Positions 35,616 to 44,306 of a DNA stretch of 64,000 bases are shown piece after piece; position 1 is the stretch's first letter; each line of letters starts with the position of its first letter. The DNA is taken from positions 124,001-188,000 of the forward strand of contig NZ_QNRE01000008.1 in assembly GCF_003315035.1 (NCBI RefSeq), given 5' to 3'. The translations under genes and the position numbers were made by a program. Origin of the DNA: Nocardia puris (GTDB taxonomy: Bacteria > Actinomycetota > Actinomycetes > Mycobacteriales > Mycobacteriaceae). Below the pieces are notes generated by a model. That model worked only from the letters and a program-made list of their open reading frames with translations, did no database searches and was not told the DNA's origin.

Positions 35616-35912
35616 TCAGAAGGCGTTGTAGACCCTGCGGTCGGCGGCCTTCGCATTGTCGAACGCCGCATTGATCGCGTCGCGCAACTTCCCGATCTTG
35701 ACGTGGGTATCGTCGAGTTCGCCGGTTTCCTGCGCATTGGTCAGCAAGTCCATCCGCTCCTGGAAGATCCCGGCGGCCTCGTTCTCTTCCCAACCGTGCC
35801 GGACGAGCTTGGCGCTGGCCGCGAGCAGAGCGGCCTTGTAGGTCCCGAGATCGCTGATGTAGCCGTCCATCTCGGCGATCAGTGCGGCACGAGTCGATTC
35901 TGTGTACAGCAT
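35616..35912 (-). CDS. WXG100 (EsxA/ESAT-6-like) secreted protein
   Basis: A 98-aa helical hairpin protein. The turn reads HGWEENEAA: the tryptophan is kept but the usual Gly of W-x-G is Glu. No Y-x3-D/E export motif is seen at the C-terminus (ends RRVYNAF). It is therefore assigned as the EsxA-like partner, to be exported as a heterodimer with the EsxB-like protein encoded 27 bases upstream. Last gene of the minus-strand substrate cluster; convergent with eccE. Confidence 0.83.
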   Translation of the reverse strand: MLYTESTRAALIAEMDGYISDLGTYKAALLAASAKLVRHGWEENEAAGIFQERMDLLTNAQETGELDDTHVKIGKLRDAINAAFDNAKAADRRVYNAF

Positions 35913-35939
35913 GGTGTGCTCCTGGAATGGTCTGCGGTG

Positions 35940-36239
35940 TCAGACGAGATTGGTCAGCGCTTCGACGTTGTCGGGATCGATCTGCGAGTAGGTCTGGTTG
36001 CCCTCGAACACGACCTCTTTGATCGCCTCGATCTTCTGGTTGATCCGGACCGCCTCGTCCTGCCATTCGGTGGCGACCTGCTGGCCCTTCACCGCCGCGT
36101 CGCCTTCCCAGCCGGCACGGGCGGCGTTGAAGGAGTCCTCCACCTTGCGAACGGTGGTCTGGATACCCGAGATGGCCTCCATGAACTCGTTGACGACGTC
36201 TGCCGCTTCTTTTTCGGTAAAGCTTGTCTGACCGGTCAT
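35940..36239 (-). CDS. WXG100 (EsxB/CFP-10-like) secreted protein
   Basis: A 99-aa two-helix protein with the canonical turn GWEGDAA (W-x-G) near residue 43. The C-terminal Y-S-Q-I-D matches the Y-x3-D/E type VII export signal, so this is the EsxB-like partner that engages EccC. It is followed by the EsxA-like gene, as in esxB-esxA pairs. It lies 89 bases after an espG gene. Confidence 0.9.
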   Translation of the reverse strand: MTGQTSFTEKEAADVVNEFMEAISGIQTTVRKVEDSFNAARAGWEGDAAVKGQQVATEWQDEAVRINQKIEAIKEVVFEGNQTYSQIDPDNVEALTNLV

Positions 36240-36328
36240 TGTCTACCCTCTCATCAGGTGATTTTCGGTGGCTCCGCCGGCACCTTTCGACGGCGGAGTC
36301 GGTCGCTTCGTGATTTCCGACGCGTCGA

Positions 36329-37117
36329 CTAGGGCATCCACCTCCCCCCGGGCAAGGTGTCGATCAGCGCCGAAATCGCCTGGGCGATGCGATGATCCGA
36401 ACCCGGTGTGAAGGTGGACCAGATGGTCAGGTCCGCGGACGAACCCGGGCTCGCGACGATCCGACCCCGTTCGGTGTCGTAGATCGCCACGGCACCGGTG
36501 GATCTGGTGCCGGCGCCCTCGGCATGGGCGTAGGCGACGACCTCGGTCCGAACCCGGCAGCTGGCCATGGCGAGGCCGAACTCCATGGCCTCGCGGTCGT
36601 CGACGCCCAGCGTCAGCGCCACCTGCGCGAAGCCCGCGGCATCGGTGGCAGCGTCCAGACGGGGACGCAGTTCCGCGGCGGGCGCGCTGAAATCACCGAT
36701 CGCGGCGGCCGGACAGGGGCCGAGCATGTCGAGCACCGGCTTGGCCAGCGCGGCGCCACTGTCGTCGGCCCATGTGGTGCGCACGTCGAACGCCGTGCCC
36801 ACGCGCGTCGCGACGGCGTGCGCGGAGCCGTTGCGCGCCAGGCACATCCGCCTACTCTCGGTCTGGCCGTAACTGCGCGCGATCAGTTCCCGCTCGGGCC
36901 GGGCGAGCACATGGAGCGCGTCGGCGAGCTCGCCGCGCACGTCGTCGTATCCGTCCACGAGTCCGGCCCGCCGCAGCTCGGCGCGCGCCGCGTCCTGCGC
37001 CGCGCGCCACGCCGCCTCGGAATCCTGCTGTGGCCCCACGCCGAGGACGCCGGGCAACGTCTGCACACCGAGCAGGTCCGCCGCCACCAGCAGACCGTCG
37101 TTGGTCATGGTCGTCAC
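36329..37117 (-). CDS. espG: EspG-type ESX substrate chaperone
   Basis: A 262-aa cytosolic protein of the EspG family, which binds the tip of PPE proteins and keeps PE/PPE pairs soluble. Features: N-terminal DGLLVAADLLGVQTLP, then a central beta-sheet region with RSTGAVAIYDTERGRIVASP and a helical C-terminus. Its GTG start overlaps the PPE stop (GTGA), which fits a chaperone for the PPE protein upstream. It is more divergent from the three EspG copies at 40.9-47.2 kb than these are from each other. Confidence 0.8.
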   Translation of the reverse strand: MTTMTNDGLLVAADLLGVQTLPGVLGVGPQQDSEAAWRAAQDAARAELRRAGLVDGYDDVRGELADALHVLARPERELIARSYGQTESRRMCLARNGSAHAVATRVGTAFDVRTTWADDSGAALAKPVLDMLGPCPAAAIGDFSAPAAELRPRLDAATDAAGFAQVALTLGVDDREAMEFGLAMASCRVRTEVVAYAHAEGAGTRSTGAVAIYDTERGRIVASPGSSADLTIWSTFTPGSDHRIAQAISALIDTLPGGRWMP

Positions 37118-38073
37118 GGCGCGGCCCCTGTCTGCTCGCCCCGCGGCTCGGTGGCGCCGAGCACCGCGGGTGCGGCGTCGATTCCCGCCTCGATCTCGAG
37201 ACCGGTGCCGGGCAGACCCGCGGCGGCGGCACGGATCGTGCGACCCTCTTCGCCCGCGGCCGCGGCTGCGGCCGGCGCCATACCCAGCGGCGCGGCGGGG
37301 ACTCGGCCCGCCTGATCAGCCGCCGAACTCGACTGCCCGGGAAGTATTTCCACACGCGGCACGTGCTGCGCCAAAGTCCTGGCCTGATAGGCCGTCGGCT
37401 GCCGCATGGCGGCCATCCCGCCCAGCGCGGGGATCGCACCGGCGGGTGCGAACGCGGGCGCGACGCTCGGCGAAGGCGTGGCCGCCGCCTGTTCCGCCTC
37501 CAACGCCGCCGGCGACGCGATCACCGGTGGCTGACGCGACTCCCAGGGTTCGGCCAGCGCTGTCGAGGCCGACTCATAGCTCTGCATCACCCGGGCGGCG
37601 TTCGCCTTGGCCAGATCTCGCTCCTCGTCGACCTGCGCGGCCGCGGCGACCAGTGGCCCACCGAGCGCCGCTCCGGCCTGTTCGATACCCCGGCCGAGGG
37701 CCTCCAGCGCGGCGAGCTCGTCCACGTGCGGCATCGCCAGTTGCGCGACCTCGTACGCGACGACTTGACCGGCCACCCGCGCGGCGTTCTCCCCCGCCGC
37801 GGCCGCCGCCTCGACGAGCCACTCGCGCAGCTGCGAAATCCGCTGGACCACTTCCTCGGTGGCGTGTGATCGCCACGACTCCCTGATCTTCCCGATGACC
37901 TGGTCGTACTCGACGACGGCCGCGCCGAGACTCGCCGCCAGCCTGGCCCACGCGGCGGCCGACTCCGCCATCGGCGCCACGCCTGCGCCCGTGGACAGCT
38001 CGCGGGCCAGTCGATCCGTGGGTCTGGCCTGCCAGATCACCCCGGTGAAGCCGATGACCGGAGGCTCGATCAT
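37114..38073 (-). CDS. PPE-like ESX substrate
   Basis: A 319-aa protein. The N-terminal 175 residues are helical and PPE-like (GVIWQARPTDRLARELSTGAG, then AAAWARLAASLGAAVVEY) with a tryptophan turn ESWRS in place of W-x-G. The rest is Ala/Pro-rich and low complexity. It lies 18 bases after the PE-like gene and overlaps espG, giving a PE-PPE-EspG unit. The canonical Pro-Pro-Glu is present near the start as IEPPV rather than an exact PPE. Confidence 0.75.
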   Translation of the reverse strand: MIEPPVIGFTGVIWQARPTDRLARELSTGAGVAPMAESAAAWARLAASLGAAVVEYDQVIGKIRESWRSHATEEVVQRISQLREWLVEAAAAAGENAARVAGQVVAYEVAQLAMPHVDELAALEALGRGIEQAGAALGGPLVAAAAQVDEERDLAKANAARVMQSYESASTALAEPWESRQPPVIASPAALEAEQAAATPSPSVAPAFAPAGAIPALGGMAAMRQPTAYQARTLAQHVPRVEILPGQSSSAADQAGRVPAAPLGMAPAAAAAAGEEGRTIRAAAAGLPGTGLEIEAGIDAAPAVLGATEPRGEQTGAAP

Positions 38074-38091
38074 GGTGTCTCGATTCCGGGT

Positions 38092-38391
38092 TCAGCCCGC
38101 CGCCGCGCCGAGCGCGTCGGCGTTGCCCGCATCCATGCCGACCATGTCGGCTGACTGGGAACGCAAGGTGGCGGCCAGCTTCCGCATCTCCAGCACCCCG
38201 TTGGCCGCGGCCTCCCGGTAGGACGAACCGACCGTCGACAAGGTCTGCGCGACCCGCAGCGACACCTCGTCGGCGCCGGGCGCCGGCACGGCGAGCGCGG
38301 GACCGTCGACGGTCAGATCGTGTTCCAGCCGGGCGACGAGCGCGTCCAACGCGGCGGCCGCCTGACCGGCTCTAGTCGGATCGAATTCCAT
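38092..38391 (-). CDS. PE-like ESX substrate
   Basis: A 99-aa helical hairpin. The stretch PAPGADEVSLRVAQTLSTVG and the C-terminus NADALGAAAG closely follow the layout of mycobacterial PE domains (PAAADEVSALTA... to ANAAAAG). A Y-x3-D/E export motif is not obvious, so the PPE partner or another factor may supply the signal. Paired with the PPE-like gene directly downstream. Confidence 0.72.
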   Translation of the reverse strand: MEFDPTRAGQAAAALDALVARLEHDLTVDGPALAVPAPGADEVSLRVAQTLSTVGSSYREAAANGVLEMRKLAATLRSQSADMVGMDAGNADALGAAAG

Positions 38392-38419
38392 GAGTGCTCC
38401 CTGCTCGATGGCTCGTGTT

Positions 38420-39757
38420 CTAAAGGGTCAGCGCCTTGTCGGGCGGTTCGGTGCCCGGCACCTCGGTCACCCGTTCCACCGCGCCCACGACGGGCAGCGA
38501 CGCCCCCTCGATCTCTCCCACGACCTCGTTGCCGTGTTCCTCGGTGACCAGCTGGCCGCGCAACCCGTCGGCGGTGCTCTCGGCGCCGCGCGCCATGCCG
38601 GCGGCGCCGGCGCCCATGGGCATCATGCCCGCGCCGGGGCTCATCATTCCGCCACGCGGGCCGGAGCTCGCGCCGGGCGCGACTGGTTGTCCGGCACCGG
38701 CGTTGGTACCCGCCGAACCCAGGCCGCCCGCCGTATTCGCACCGCCCCACGGCGTCAGCTGGCGGACGGCGCCGGCGGCGCCACCGCCACCCACACCACC
38801 GACCATGCCACCGCCACCGCCGCCACCGGCGAGTCCGTCGCGCGAAAGCTTCTCCGCGTCCTCACGATCCGGGGTGACCACCGGTTTCGGCGGAGCGAGC
38901 GCCTGATGGATCGAGGACACCTGTTGCGGCAGGCTGCCCGCCAACTGGGAAAGCGGGCCGAGGATCTGCATGATCTGCGACATCGCCTGCGACGGATCGA
39001 CATTGCTCGGGGCGTTGGTCACCGGGACCTTGGTACCGGTCTCGGTCATCGCCGCGCTGTGCACCGAGAGTTCGCCGCGCGTCTTGGCCACCACCGCCAG
39101 CGCCTCGGCGATCGTCTCGGTGGTCAAGCCCACCAGGAACACCTGGCCCGCGCCGGTGGCGAGAAACGGCGCGGCCGCCGTGGCCGATGCCACGAACTTG
39201 GCGATCACCCCCGCCATCAAGCCCGCGCCTTGGAACACCGAGCCTGCCGCGGAGGTGACACCGACCGAGGTCTGAGCGCTCTGCTGCGCGACCGCCGCGG
39301 TGTCCTTCGATGTCTCGGCGCCCTTCTGGGCCGCCTCCATGGCGGCCATGCTCTGCCAGATCGCCATCACGGCCTGTAAAGCCGTGCTACCGAGCGTGGT
39401 CGCGGTCTGCAATACCGTGGACACGATCTGCATCATCTGCGCCGGATCGACCGGTGGCGCCGCCGGCTCCTGACCAGCCGCGGGCGCGGCCCCCTCGGCG
39501 GCCGCCGGTGCCGGTGCGGCGGAAGGCAACACGCCGGTACCGAATCCGCCGGCGAGATCGGTGAGAGGCTTGGCGAGCGCGGACAGGTCGAGCACCGGCA
39601 ACGGCGGCATATCCGGCAACGGCGGCAGGCCAGGGATTTCCGGCAGCGCGGGAATGCCCATATCCCGCAGGACGTCGTTCACCGGGCGATCCAGCATCGG
39701 CCCGACGGGGCTCTGCCGAAGCAGATCCACTACCGATTGGTCCAAAGGCGCATTCAT
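38420..39757 (-). CDS. EspA/EspE-like secreted ESX protein
   Basis: A 445-aa protein. Residues 1-100 are Pro/Leu-rich, 105-270 form helices with hydrophobic Ala/Val segments (including AIWQSMAAMEAAQKGAETS), and the C-terminal third is a Gly/Ala/Met-rich low-complexity region ending in an acidic stretch. This layout resembles EspA/EspE of ESX-1 more than a PPE. Start overlaps the EspC-like stop (ATGA). In mycobacteria EspA-EspC and EspE-EspF are paired in this way and secreted co-dependently; assignment is by pairing and layout, not by a strong motif. Confidence 0.55.
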   Translation of the reverse strand: MNAPLDQSVVDLLRQSPVGPMLDRPVNDVLRDMGIPALPEIPGLPPLPDMPPLPVLDLSALAKPLTDLAGGFGTGVLPSAAPAPAAAEGAAPAAGQEPAAPPVDPAQMMQIVSTVLQTATTLGSTALQAVMAIWQSMAAMEAAQKGAETSKDTAAVAQQSAQTSVGVTSAAGSVFQGAGLMAGVIAKFVASATAAAPFLATGAGQVFLVGLTTETIAEALAVVAKTRGELSVHSAAMTETGTKVPVTNAPSNVDPSQAMSQIMQILGPLSQLAGSLPQQVSSIHQALAPPKPVVTPDREDAEKLSRDGLAGGGGGGGMVGGVGGGGAAGAVRQLTPWGGANTAGGLGSAGTNAGAGQPVAPGASSGPRGGMMSPGAGMMPMGAGAAGMARGAESTADGLRGQLVTEEHGNEVVGEIEGASLPVVGAVERVTEVPGTEPPDKALTL

Positions 39758-40068
39758 GAGCTGGATATGACCCCGAGCTCGGCCGCCGACGACGCATCGG
39801 TCACGTCGTAGAGAGCAGCCGCCTCGTGTGAGGCCACCGCCGTCATCGCGTACACGTGCGCCAGTTCGGCGACCGACATCATGTTATTGGCCTGCGCGTA
39901 GGCGAAGGCGGCGAGAAAGTCCTGGCCGATCAAACCGAAAACCGGAATGGCCGCGGCGATCGTCGCCGCCTGGTTCGCCGCACCGGCAACCGCGACTTCC
40001 CCGGCCATGACCGCCGCGGTGTTCCCGTACTGCCGAATGGCATCCGATGTGACGGCAATCTTGTCCAT
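39754..40068 (-). CDS. EspC/EspF-like type VII secretion target
   Basis: A 104-aa helical protein. VFGLIGQDFLAAFAYAQ in the middle and AAALYDVTD near the end match the EspC family (F/G-x-x-G-x-x-F turn and Y-x3-D export motif). It is expected to be secreted together with the downstream EspA/E-like protein, with which it shares an ATGA overlap. Confidence 0.75.
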   Translation of the reverse strand: MDKIAVTSDAIRQYGNTAAVMAGEVAVAGAANQAATIAAAIPVFGLIGQDFLAAFAYAQANNMMSVAELAHVYAMTAVASHEAAALYDVTDASSAAELGVISSS

Positions 40069-40210
40069 TCGAAACCTCAGCTACCAGAAGACGATTGGCA
40101 CGGACTTCCTCAATGTACCGGATGGTCGCATGACTCGCCGAGCAAGTTTCGAAGAACAAAATGTAACTTCCGCCCAACGAATCGATGGCTTGCTATCACC
40201 ACCGATCCGT

Positions 40211-40531
40211 TCATCGTCCCGCCATCTCCTCGTTGAACGCGGTGACCAGATCCCCGCGTTCGGCGAACGCGCGCTGCGCCGCCCGCGCCGCCGTCGTCAC
40301 CACCAGCTGCCCGAAGTCCTGCGGCGACAACCGCGAGATCCCCTCGGAGAACTCCAGATCGCACAGCGCGCCATTGCCGTCCACCACCACGGTCACTTCG
40401 CCATCCGGCGAGGTCTCCCGCGCCCGGACCGCGGTCATCTGATCGCCGAGATCTCGAATCCTGTTGAGCTGCCTGCGGACCCGGTCCTCCAGCTCGTCCA
40501 TCGCCGAACTCACACCAGCACCCCCGTTCAC
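40211..40531 (-). CDS. YbaB/EbfC-family protein
   Basis: A 106-aa small protein of the YbaB/EbfC nucleoid-associated fold. LNRIRDLGDQMTAVRARETS, then GEVTVVVDGNGALCDLEFSEG and a helical end. GTG start overlaps the EspH-like stop (GTGA); ATG 40501 is a shorter option. YbaB-fold proteins recur in ESX-1 loci (EspL). It could bind DNA or act as a small adaptor; role here unproven. Confidence 0.75.
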   Translation of the reverse strand: MNGGAGVSSAMDELEDRVRRQLNRIRDLGDQMTAVRARETSPDGEVTVVVDGNGALCDLEFSEGISRLSPQDFGQLVVTTAARAAQRAFAERGDLVTAFNEEMAGR

Positions 40532-40842
40532 ACCGGCCGCAGCCAGCTCTGCGGCTCCTGTTCGTACTCCTGCTCCTCCAGCAGTTCCTGTTCGGCCACA
40601 TCCTCGGGCTTCGGCAATCCGGTGAGGGCGAGCACATCGGCACTCAGCCCGGCCGCCTCGAGCTCGGCCCGTCGCTCCATACCCGCCCGGTTGGCCGCCT
40701 GCTTGCACAATCGCAGAATCTCACCGGCCAACGCGCCGGGGTCCCGGCGCAATTCACCGGGCTCGACGGTGATCGAGATCGGTAGCCCCTGCTCGGTCGT
40801 GACGACCGAGATCGAACCGCTGCGTGAAGTCGCTGTCGCCAT
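40528..40842 (-). CDS. EspH-like (DUF2694-like) ESX accessory protein
   Basis: A 104-aa cytosolic protein. SGSISVVTTEQGLPISITV, then LAGEILRLCKQAANRAG, and TGLPKPEDVAEQELLEEQ follow the same order as the C-terminal half of EspH (Rv3867): GSVSVST-type strand, LADEIFVIADLARQKA helix and LNLPTPEEAAAAEAE end. It lacks EspH's acidic N-terminal extension. EspH is needed for export of EspE/EspF in mycobacteria, and an EspE/F-like pair is encoded just downstream, so the role is plausible. ATG 40842 has AAGGAC upstream. Confidence 0.55.
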   Translation of the reverse strand: MATATSRSGSISVVTTEQGLPISITVEPGELRRDPGALAGEILRLCKQAANRAGMERRAELEAAGLSADVLALTGLPKPEDVAEQELLEEQEYEQEPQSWLRPV

Positions 40843-40895
40843 ATGCGTCCTTGTCGCTCGTCCTGTTGTGCAGTGTACGACCGGAACCCGGACGC

Positions 40896-41675
40896 TCACA
40901 CCCGCTCGTCCTTGATGGCGCGGACGACCTCGGCGATCTCGGTATTGATCAGGGCGGCCAGCCGATTCCGATCGACGGGCTCGAACACGGGTCGCGAGTC
41001 CGGTGTGACGATCGCGTACCGGCCGTCTCGGTCCAGGTCACGCCATTCGAGCCGCCTGCGCGTGATACCGCGTGGGCCGAAACGCGATCTGCCCTGTTCG
41101 ATCTCGATCACGCCCGCGCCACTCACCCTCGACTCGGCGAACCGCTGCCAGTGGTCGGCGTCGTGATCGTATGTGGGTTCGTGGGCGGGCGACGTGGCGT
41201 AGAAATGGTCGAAACCGTCGCCGTGCCGGGGTTCGAGGCGCCCGAGCGAACCCGCGGGCTGCTCGGGCAATGTTCGGCTGACAACCTCGGCCAAACCCAG
41301 CGCGTCCACCGCGATGATCGTGAAAGCGACGCTGTGCCAAAGGGTTTCGCCCGGCTCCTGGTCGATGACGAATCCCCGGTCACCGCTGCGCACCGCGAGT
41401 CGCGCGATTCGGCAACGCGGATCCCGCTCGTCGCCCCGCCAACCCGTGATCACCACGCGGATATCCGGGCAGGCCATCGCGGCCAGGCCGTCGTCCAGCG
41501 ACGAACCCCACGTCGCGCGCAGCCGTTCCGCGGCTTCGGCACGCTCACGCCGATAGTCCGCCAGCAGCGGTGTGCGGCTGGTGAAAACGAACGGGCGCGG
41601 TACCGTTCCCATTCTCATTCGCGCCCAAGCGACGACGAACTCCAGATCCGAAAGACGACACGACAGCGCCGCCAT
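40896..41675 (-). CDS. EspG-family chaperone, cassette 3
   Basis: A 259-aa protein of the EspG group. N-terminal SDLEFVVAWARM, PRPFVFTSRTPL, then the shared C-terminal block IEIEQGRSRFGPRGI, RRRLEWRDLDRDGRYAIV, and a closing helix INTEIAEVVRAIKDERV. It begins ten bases after the 569-aa WXG/PPE-like substrate, its presumed client. ATG 41675 has GGTGAGG upstream. Closely related to the copies at 43527 and 46443. Confidence 0.7.
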   Translation of the reverse strand: MAALSCRLSDLEFVVAWARMRMGTVPRPFVFTSRTPLLADYRRERAEAAERLRATWGSSLDDGLAAMACPDIRVVITGWRGDERDPRCRIARLAVRSGDRGFVIDQEPGETLWHSVAFTIIAVDALGLAEVVSRTLPEQPAGSLGRLEPRHGDGFDHFYATSPAHEPTYDHDADHWQRFAESRVSGAGVIEIEQGRSRFGPRGITRRRLEWRDLDRDGRYAIVTPDSRPVFEPVDRNRLAALINTEIAEVVRAIKDERV

Positions 41676-41685
41676 CACGACAACC

Positions 41686-43395
41686 TCACCGGTCGACGAC
41701 GGGACGCGCCACGATCTGCGGACCGCCCACGGCTTCATCGAGGTGTTCGGTCGAGTCGAGATGACCTCGGCGACTCCGGTCGCGCTCCTCGGAGCCCGCG
41801 CCGCGCCCGGGTGTACCCGCGGCCCCGGGCGCACCGTGCAGGGGAACCCCCGAGGCGGAGCCCGCACGGGGCGCGGCTACAGCGGAGGTGGCGGTGGCGC
41901 GCGGAAACAGGTATCCGTCACGCCTCGGCGCACCGGCGTTGTGCGTGGACCGAGACGCTGCACCCTGTCCGCCTGATGCCGAACCTCCACCGACCCGGGG
42001 GTCTGCCGCGCCGGCGGCGAGCGTTCGCGCGGAGTCGGCTCCCGCTCCCGCGACCGGGCTGCCCTCCGCGCCCGTCATCGCGTCGGCGCCGGCCCGCAGC
42101 ATGTCGGCGGTCCCTTGCCCGAGGCTACCCGTTACCGCGTTCTCATCGCTCGCCCCCGGCGATGCCGACCGCGGTGCGCGCGCGGCGGAAGTATCGCCGG
42201 GACCTGCGCCGGGGGGCGCCGCGAAACCCGGGCCGCCGAACTGCGTCGGGCTCCCAGGTGTTCGGTTGTCCTGGGGGAGCACCGGCGACGACACCGGACT
42301 CTGCGGGCGTGGCAGAACCGGTATCGAGGAGTCCGAGTCGACGACGCCCGGCCAATAGAACTCGTCGACCATATACCGAGCCCGCTCGGTATACGTCGAG
42401 TTGACCGAGCCGTCGTCGGATGTGCCTTCCTTGGTGATGGCCAACCACCACGTCGTGTAGGAGAGGTTCGCACCGACCGACGCCATGCCTGCGATCAGAT
42501 TCCGCACATCGGTGGCGTATCGCTCGGTAGCCTCCCGCGCTGCCGGGCCACCGGCGCCGCCCCACATGGCGGACGCGTCGAGCACGTTGCGTCGAAGGTC
42601 CTCGTACTCGCGATCGAGCCTGGTCGCCATCCACTCCCAGGTCCGCGCGGCGGAGTCGACAGACGCTGGATCGATGCTGGCGTGCAATTCCCGGAGTTGG
42701 TCGAAGGTCATGGCGTCGGCGTGCGAAACCGCGATCGAGGGAGGATAGAACTCGGGCACGGCGTCATTGGTGCCCGGTACCGACACACCCGACAGATGCC
42801 GGATCTTCTCGATGGCCGACGCATCGCCCCACTCGCCTCGGCCCTGCACGACGTCGACGGCCGTCCGGCCGAACTCCTCGACCAGAGTCTTCCCGCCGTA
42901 CACGTTGTTGTAGCCGAGTTCCAGCATGAGGACGTCGTAGACGTAGTTGTCCTGAATCAGATTGTCGCCGTCCACGCCCGCACCCAGATCGCGCAGATCG
43001 TCGTACTGGTACGGCGTGTACACCGCCCATCTGCTCCGCACATCCGTCGGTTCCGCCGGCACCGAGATCCCCTCGAACTCAGCGGTCGACAGCCCCTCGG
43101 CCTCGGCGTACCGCCTGCCCGCGGCGATGAACGCGTCGGTCATCTCGGTCAGGATCTCGGCGTGCCGGTCGAGATAGGTGAGCACGTCGGTTCCGCGCGC
43201 CGACATCTTCCGCGCCAGTTCACGTCCGGATTCCAGGCCGGAGAAGGGTTTCAGTTCGGCGATCTCGCCGACCTCGTCCCGCACACCCAGCACGATGCCG
43301 ACCAACTCCGCGCAGAGACGGGCACACGCCGCGGCCTCACCGTGGAAAGTGACGTCACCGGAACCTATTTCGGCCCACGTCGTGGATTCGCCCAT
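41686..43395 (-). CDS. WXG/PPE-like ESX substrate, cassette 3
   Basis: A 569-aa protein. The N-terminal 100 residues form an Esx-like helical region; a second helical domain carries W-G-G (W-x-G) near residue 278 (SAMWGGAGG). The last 200 residues are Pro/Gly/Ala/Ser-rich. The C-terminus HLDSTEHLDEAVG, then IVARPVVDR, is shared with the proteins at 44303 and 47237. Likely secreted through the neighbouring ESX system with the EspG encoded downstream as chaperone. The class resembles EspB/EspK-like long substrates, but no one-to-one orthologue is recognised. Confidence 0.7.
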   Translation of the reverse strand: MGESTTWAEIGSGDVTFHGEAAACARLCAELVGIVLGVRDEVGEIAELKPFSGLESGRELARKMSARGTDVLTYLDRHAEILTEMTDAFIAAGRRYAEAEGLSTAEFEGISVPAEPTDVRSRWAVYTPYQYDDLRDLGAGVDGDNLIQDNYVYDVLMLELGYNNVYGGKTLVEEFGRTAVDVVQGRGEWGDASAIEKIRHLSGVSVPGTNDAVPEFYPPSIAVSHADAMTFDQLRELHASIDPASVDSAARTWEWMATRLDREYEDLRRNVLDASAMWGGAGGPAAREATERYATDVRNLIAGMASVGANLSYTTWWLAITKEGTSDDGSVNSTYTERARYMVDEFYWPGVVDSDSSIPVLPRPQSPVSSPVLPQDNRTPGSPTQFGGPGFAAPPGAGPGDTSAARAPRSASPGASDENAVTGSLGQGTADMLRAGADAMTGAEGSPVAGAGADSARTLAAGAADPRVGGGSASGGQGAASRSTHNAGAPRRDGYLFPRATATSAVAAPRAGSASGVPLHGAPGAAGTPGRGAGSEERDRSRRGHLDSTEHLDEAVGGPQIVARPVVDR

Positions 43396-43526
43396 CCGGT
43401 CGTGCTCCTCGTCGCTGTCGCACCGGCTACCTCAACGCCCCCCGGCTGCGGCCATGATGACACAGGGCACCTGTTCCAGGCACGGCAATCAGCGATCCCG
43501 GCACGCCGACGCGCTCGGCAGCCCGT

Positions 43527-44306
43527 TCACACCCGTTCGTCCCGAATCGCGCGCACGACCGCGATGATCTCGGTGTTCACCAGCGCGACCAACGCGGTGG
43601 CGTCGACGCCGACGGCTCGCGCGGGCAGGCCGTCGATGATCGCGTAGCGGCCGTCGTCCACCAGATCACGCCACTCGATCTCCCGGCGCACGATGCCGCG
43701 CGGACCGAACCGGGAGGTTCCCTGTATCACCTTGACGACACCCGTGCGCGAGGCGGGCATCGTCAGGAAGGCGCTCCTGCGATCCGAGACCGGATCATCG
43801 TCCTTGACCGGCGATCTGCCGTACCGGCGATCGGTCTCGGCATCCTCGGGGTCGGGCAGGACGATCTCCCCCGGCTTCCCGGCCGGCGCCGCGGGCATCC
43901 GCGCGACGATCTCCGTCGCGAGATCGACCGCTCGGCACTCGGTGACGACGTATCCACCGCTGTGCCAGATCGTTTCACCGGGCCGCTGCTCCACGACGAA
44001 ACCCTGCTCGCCCTTGCGGCCGCCGATCAAGCGCACACAGGCCGCCGGATCGTCGGGGTCCGCGCCGCCCCAGCCGTCGACCACGATGCGAATGTCGGGA
44101 AACGCCAGCACTTCCAGGAATTCGGCGATGTCGCGCCGATCCGCCCTGGCGCGCAGAGCTTGCCTGGTGCGCGCCTTCTCCAGGACGAAATCATCGTGCC
44201 CGGGGGTACGGCTGGTGAAGATCAGCGGCGAGGGCAACCCATCCCGGTCGACCTCCTCCCACAGCACGAAGAACTCCAGATCGCCGAACTCCCAGGTTCT
44301 GCTCAC
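43527..44306 (-). CDS. EspG-family chaperone, cassette 2
   Basis: A 259-aa EspG-like protein: DLEFFVLWEEVDRDGLPSPL, IFTSRTPGHDDF, then VIQGTSRFGPRGIVRREIEW and DDGRYAII, ending INTEIIAVVRAIRDERV. GTG start overlaps the stop of the 621-aa substrate (GTGA). 131 bases separate it from cassette 3. Confidence 0.7.
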   Translation of the reverse strand: MSRTWEFGDLEFFVLWEEVDRDGLPSPLIFTSRTPGHDDFVLEKARTRQALRARADRRDIAEFLEVLAFPDIRIVVDGWGGADPDDPAACVRLIGGRKGEQGFVVEQRPGETIWHSGGYVVTECRAVDLATEIVARMPAAPAGKPGEIVLPDPEDAETDRRYGRSPVKDDDPVSDRRSAFLTMPASRTGVVKVIQGTSRFGPRGIVRREIEWRDLVDDGRYAIIDGLPARAVGVDATALVALVNTEIIAVVRAIRDERV

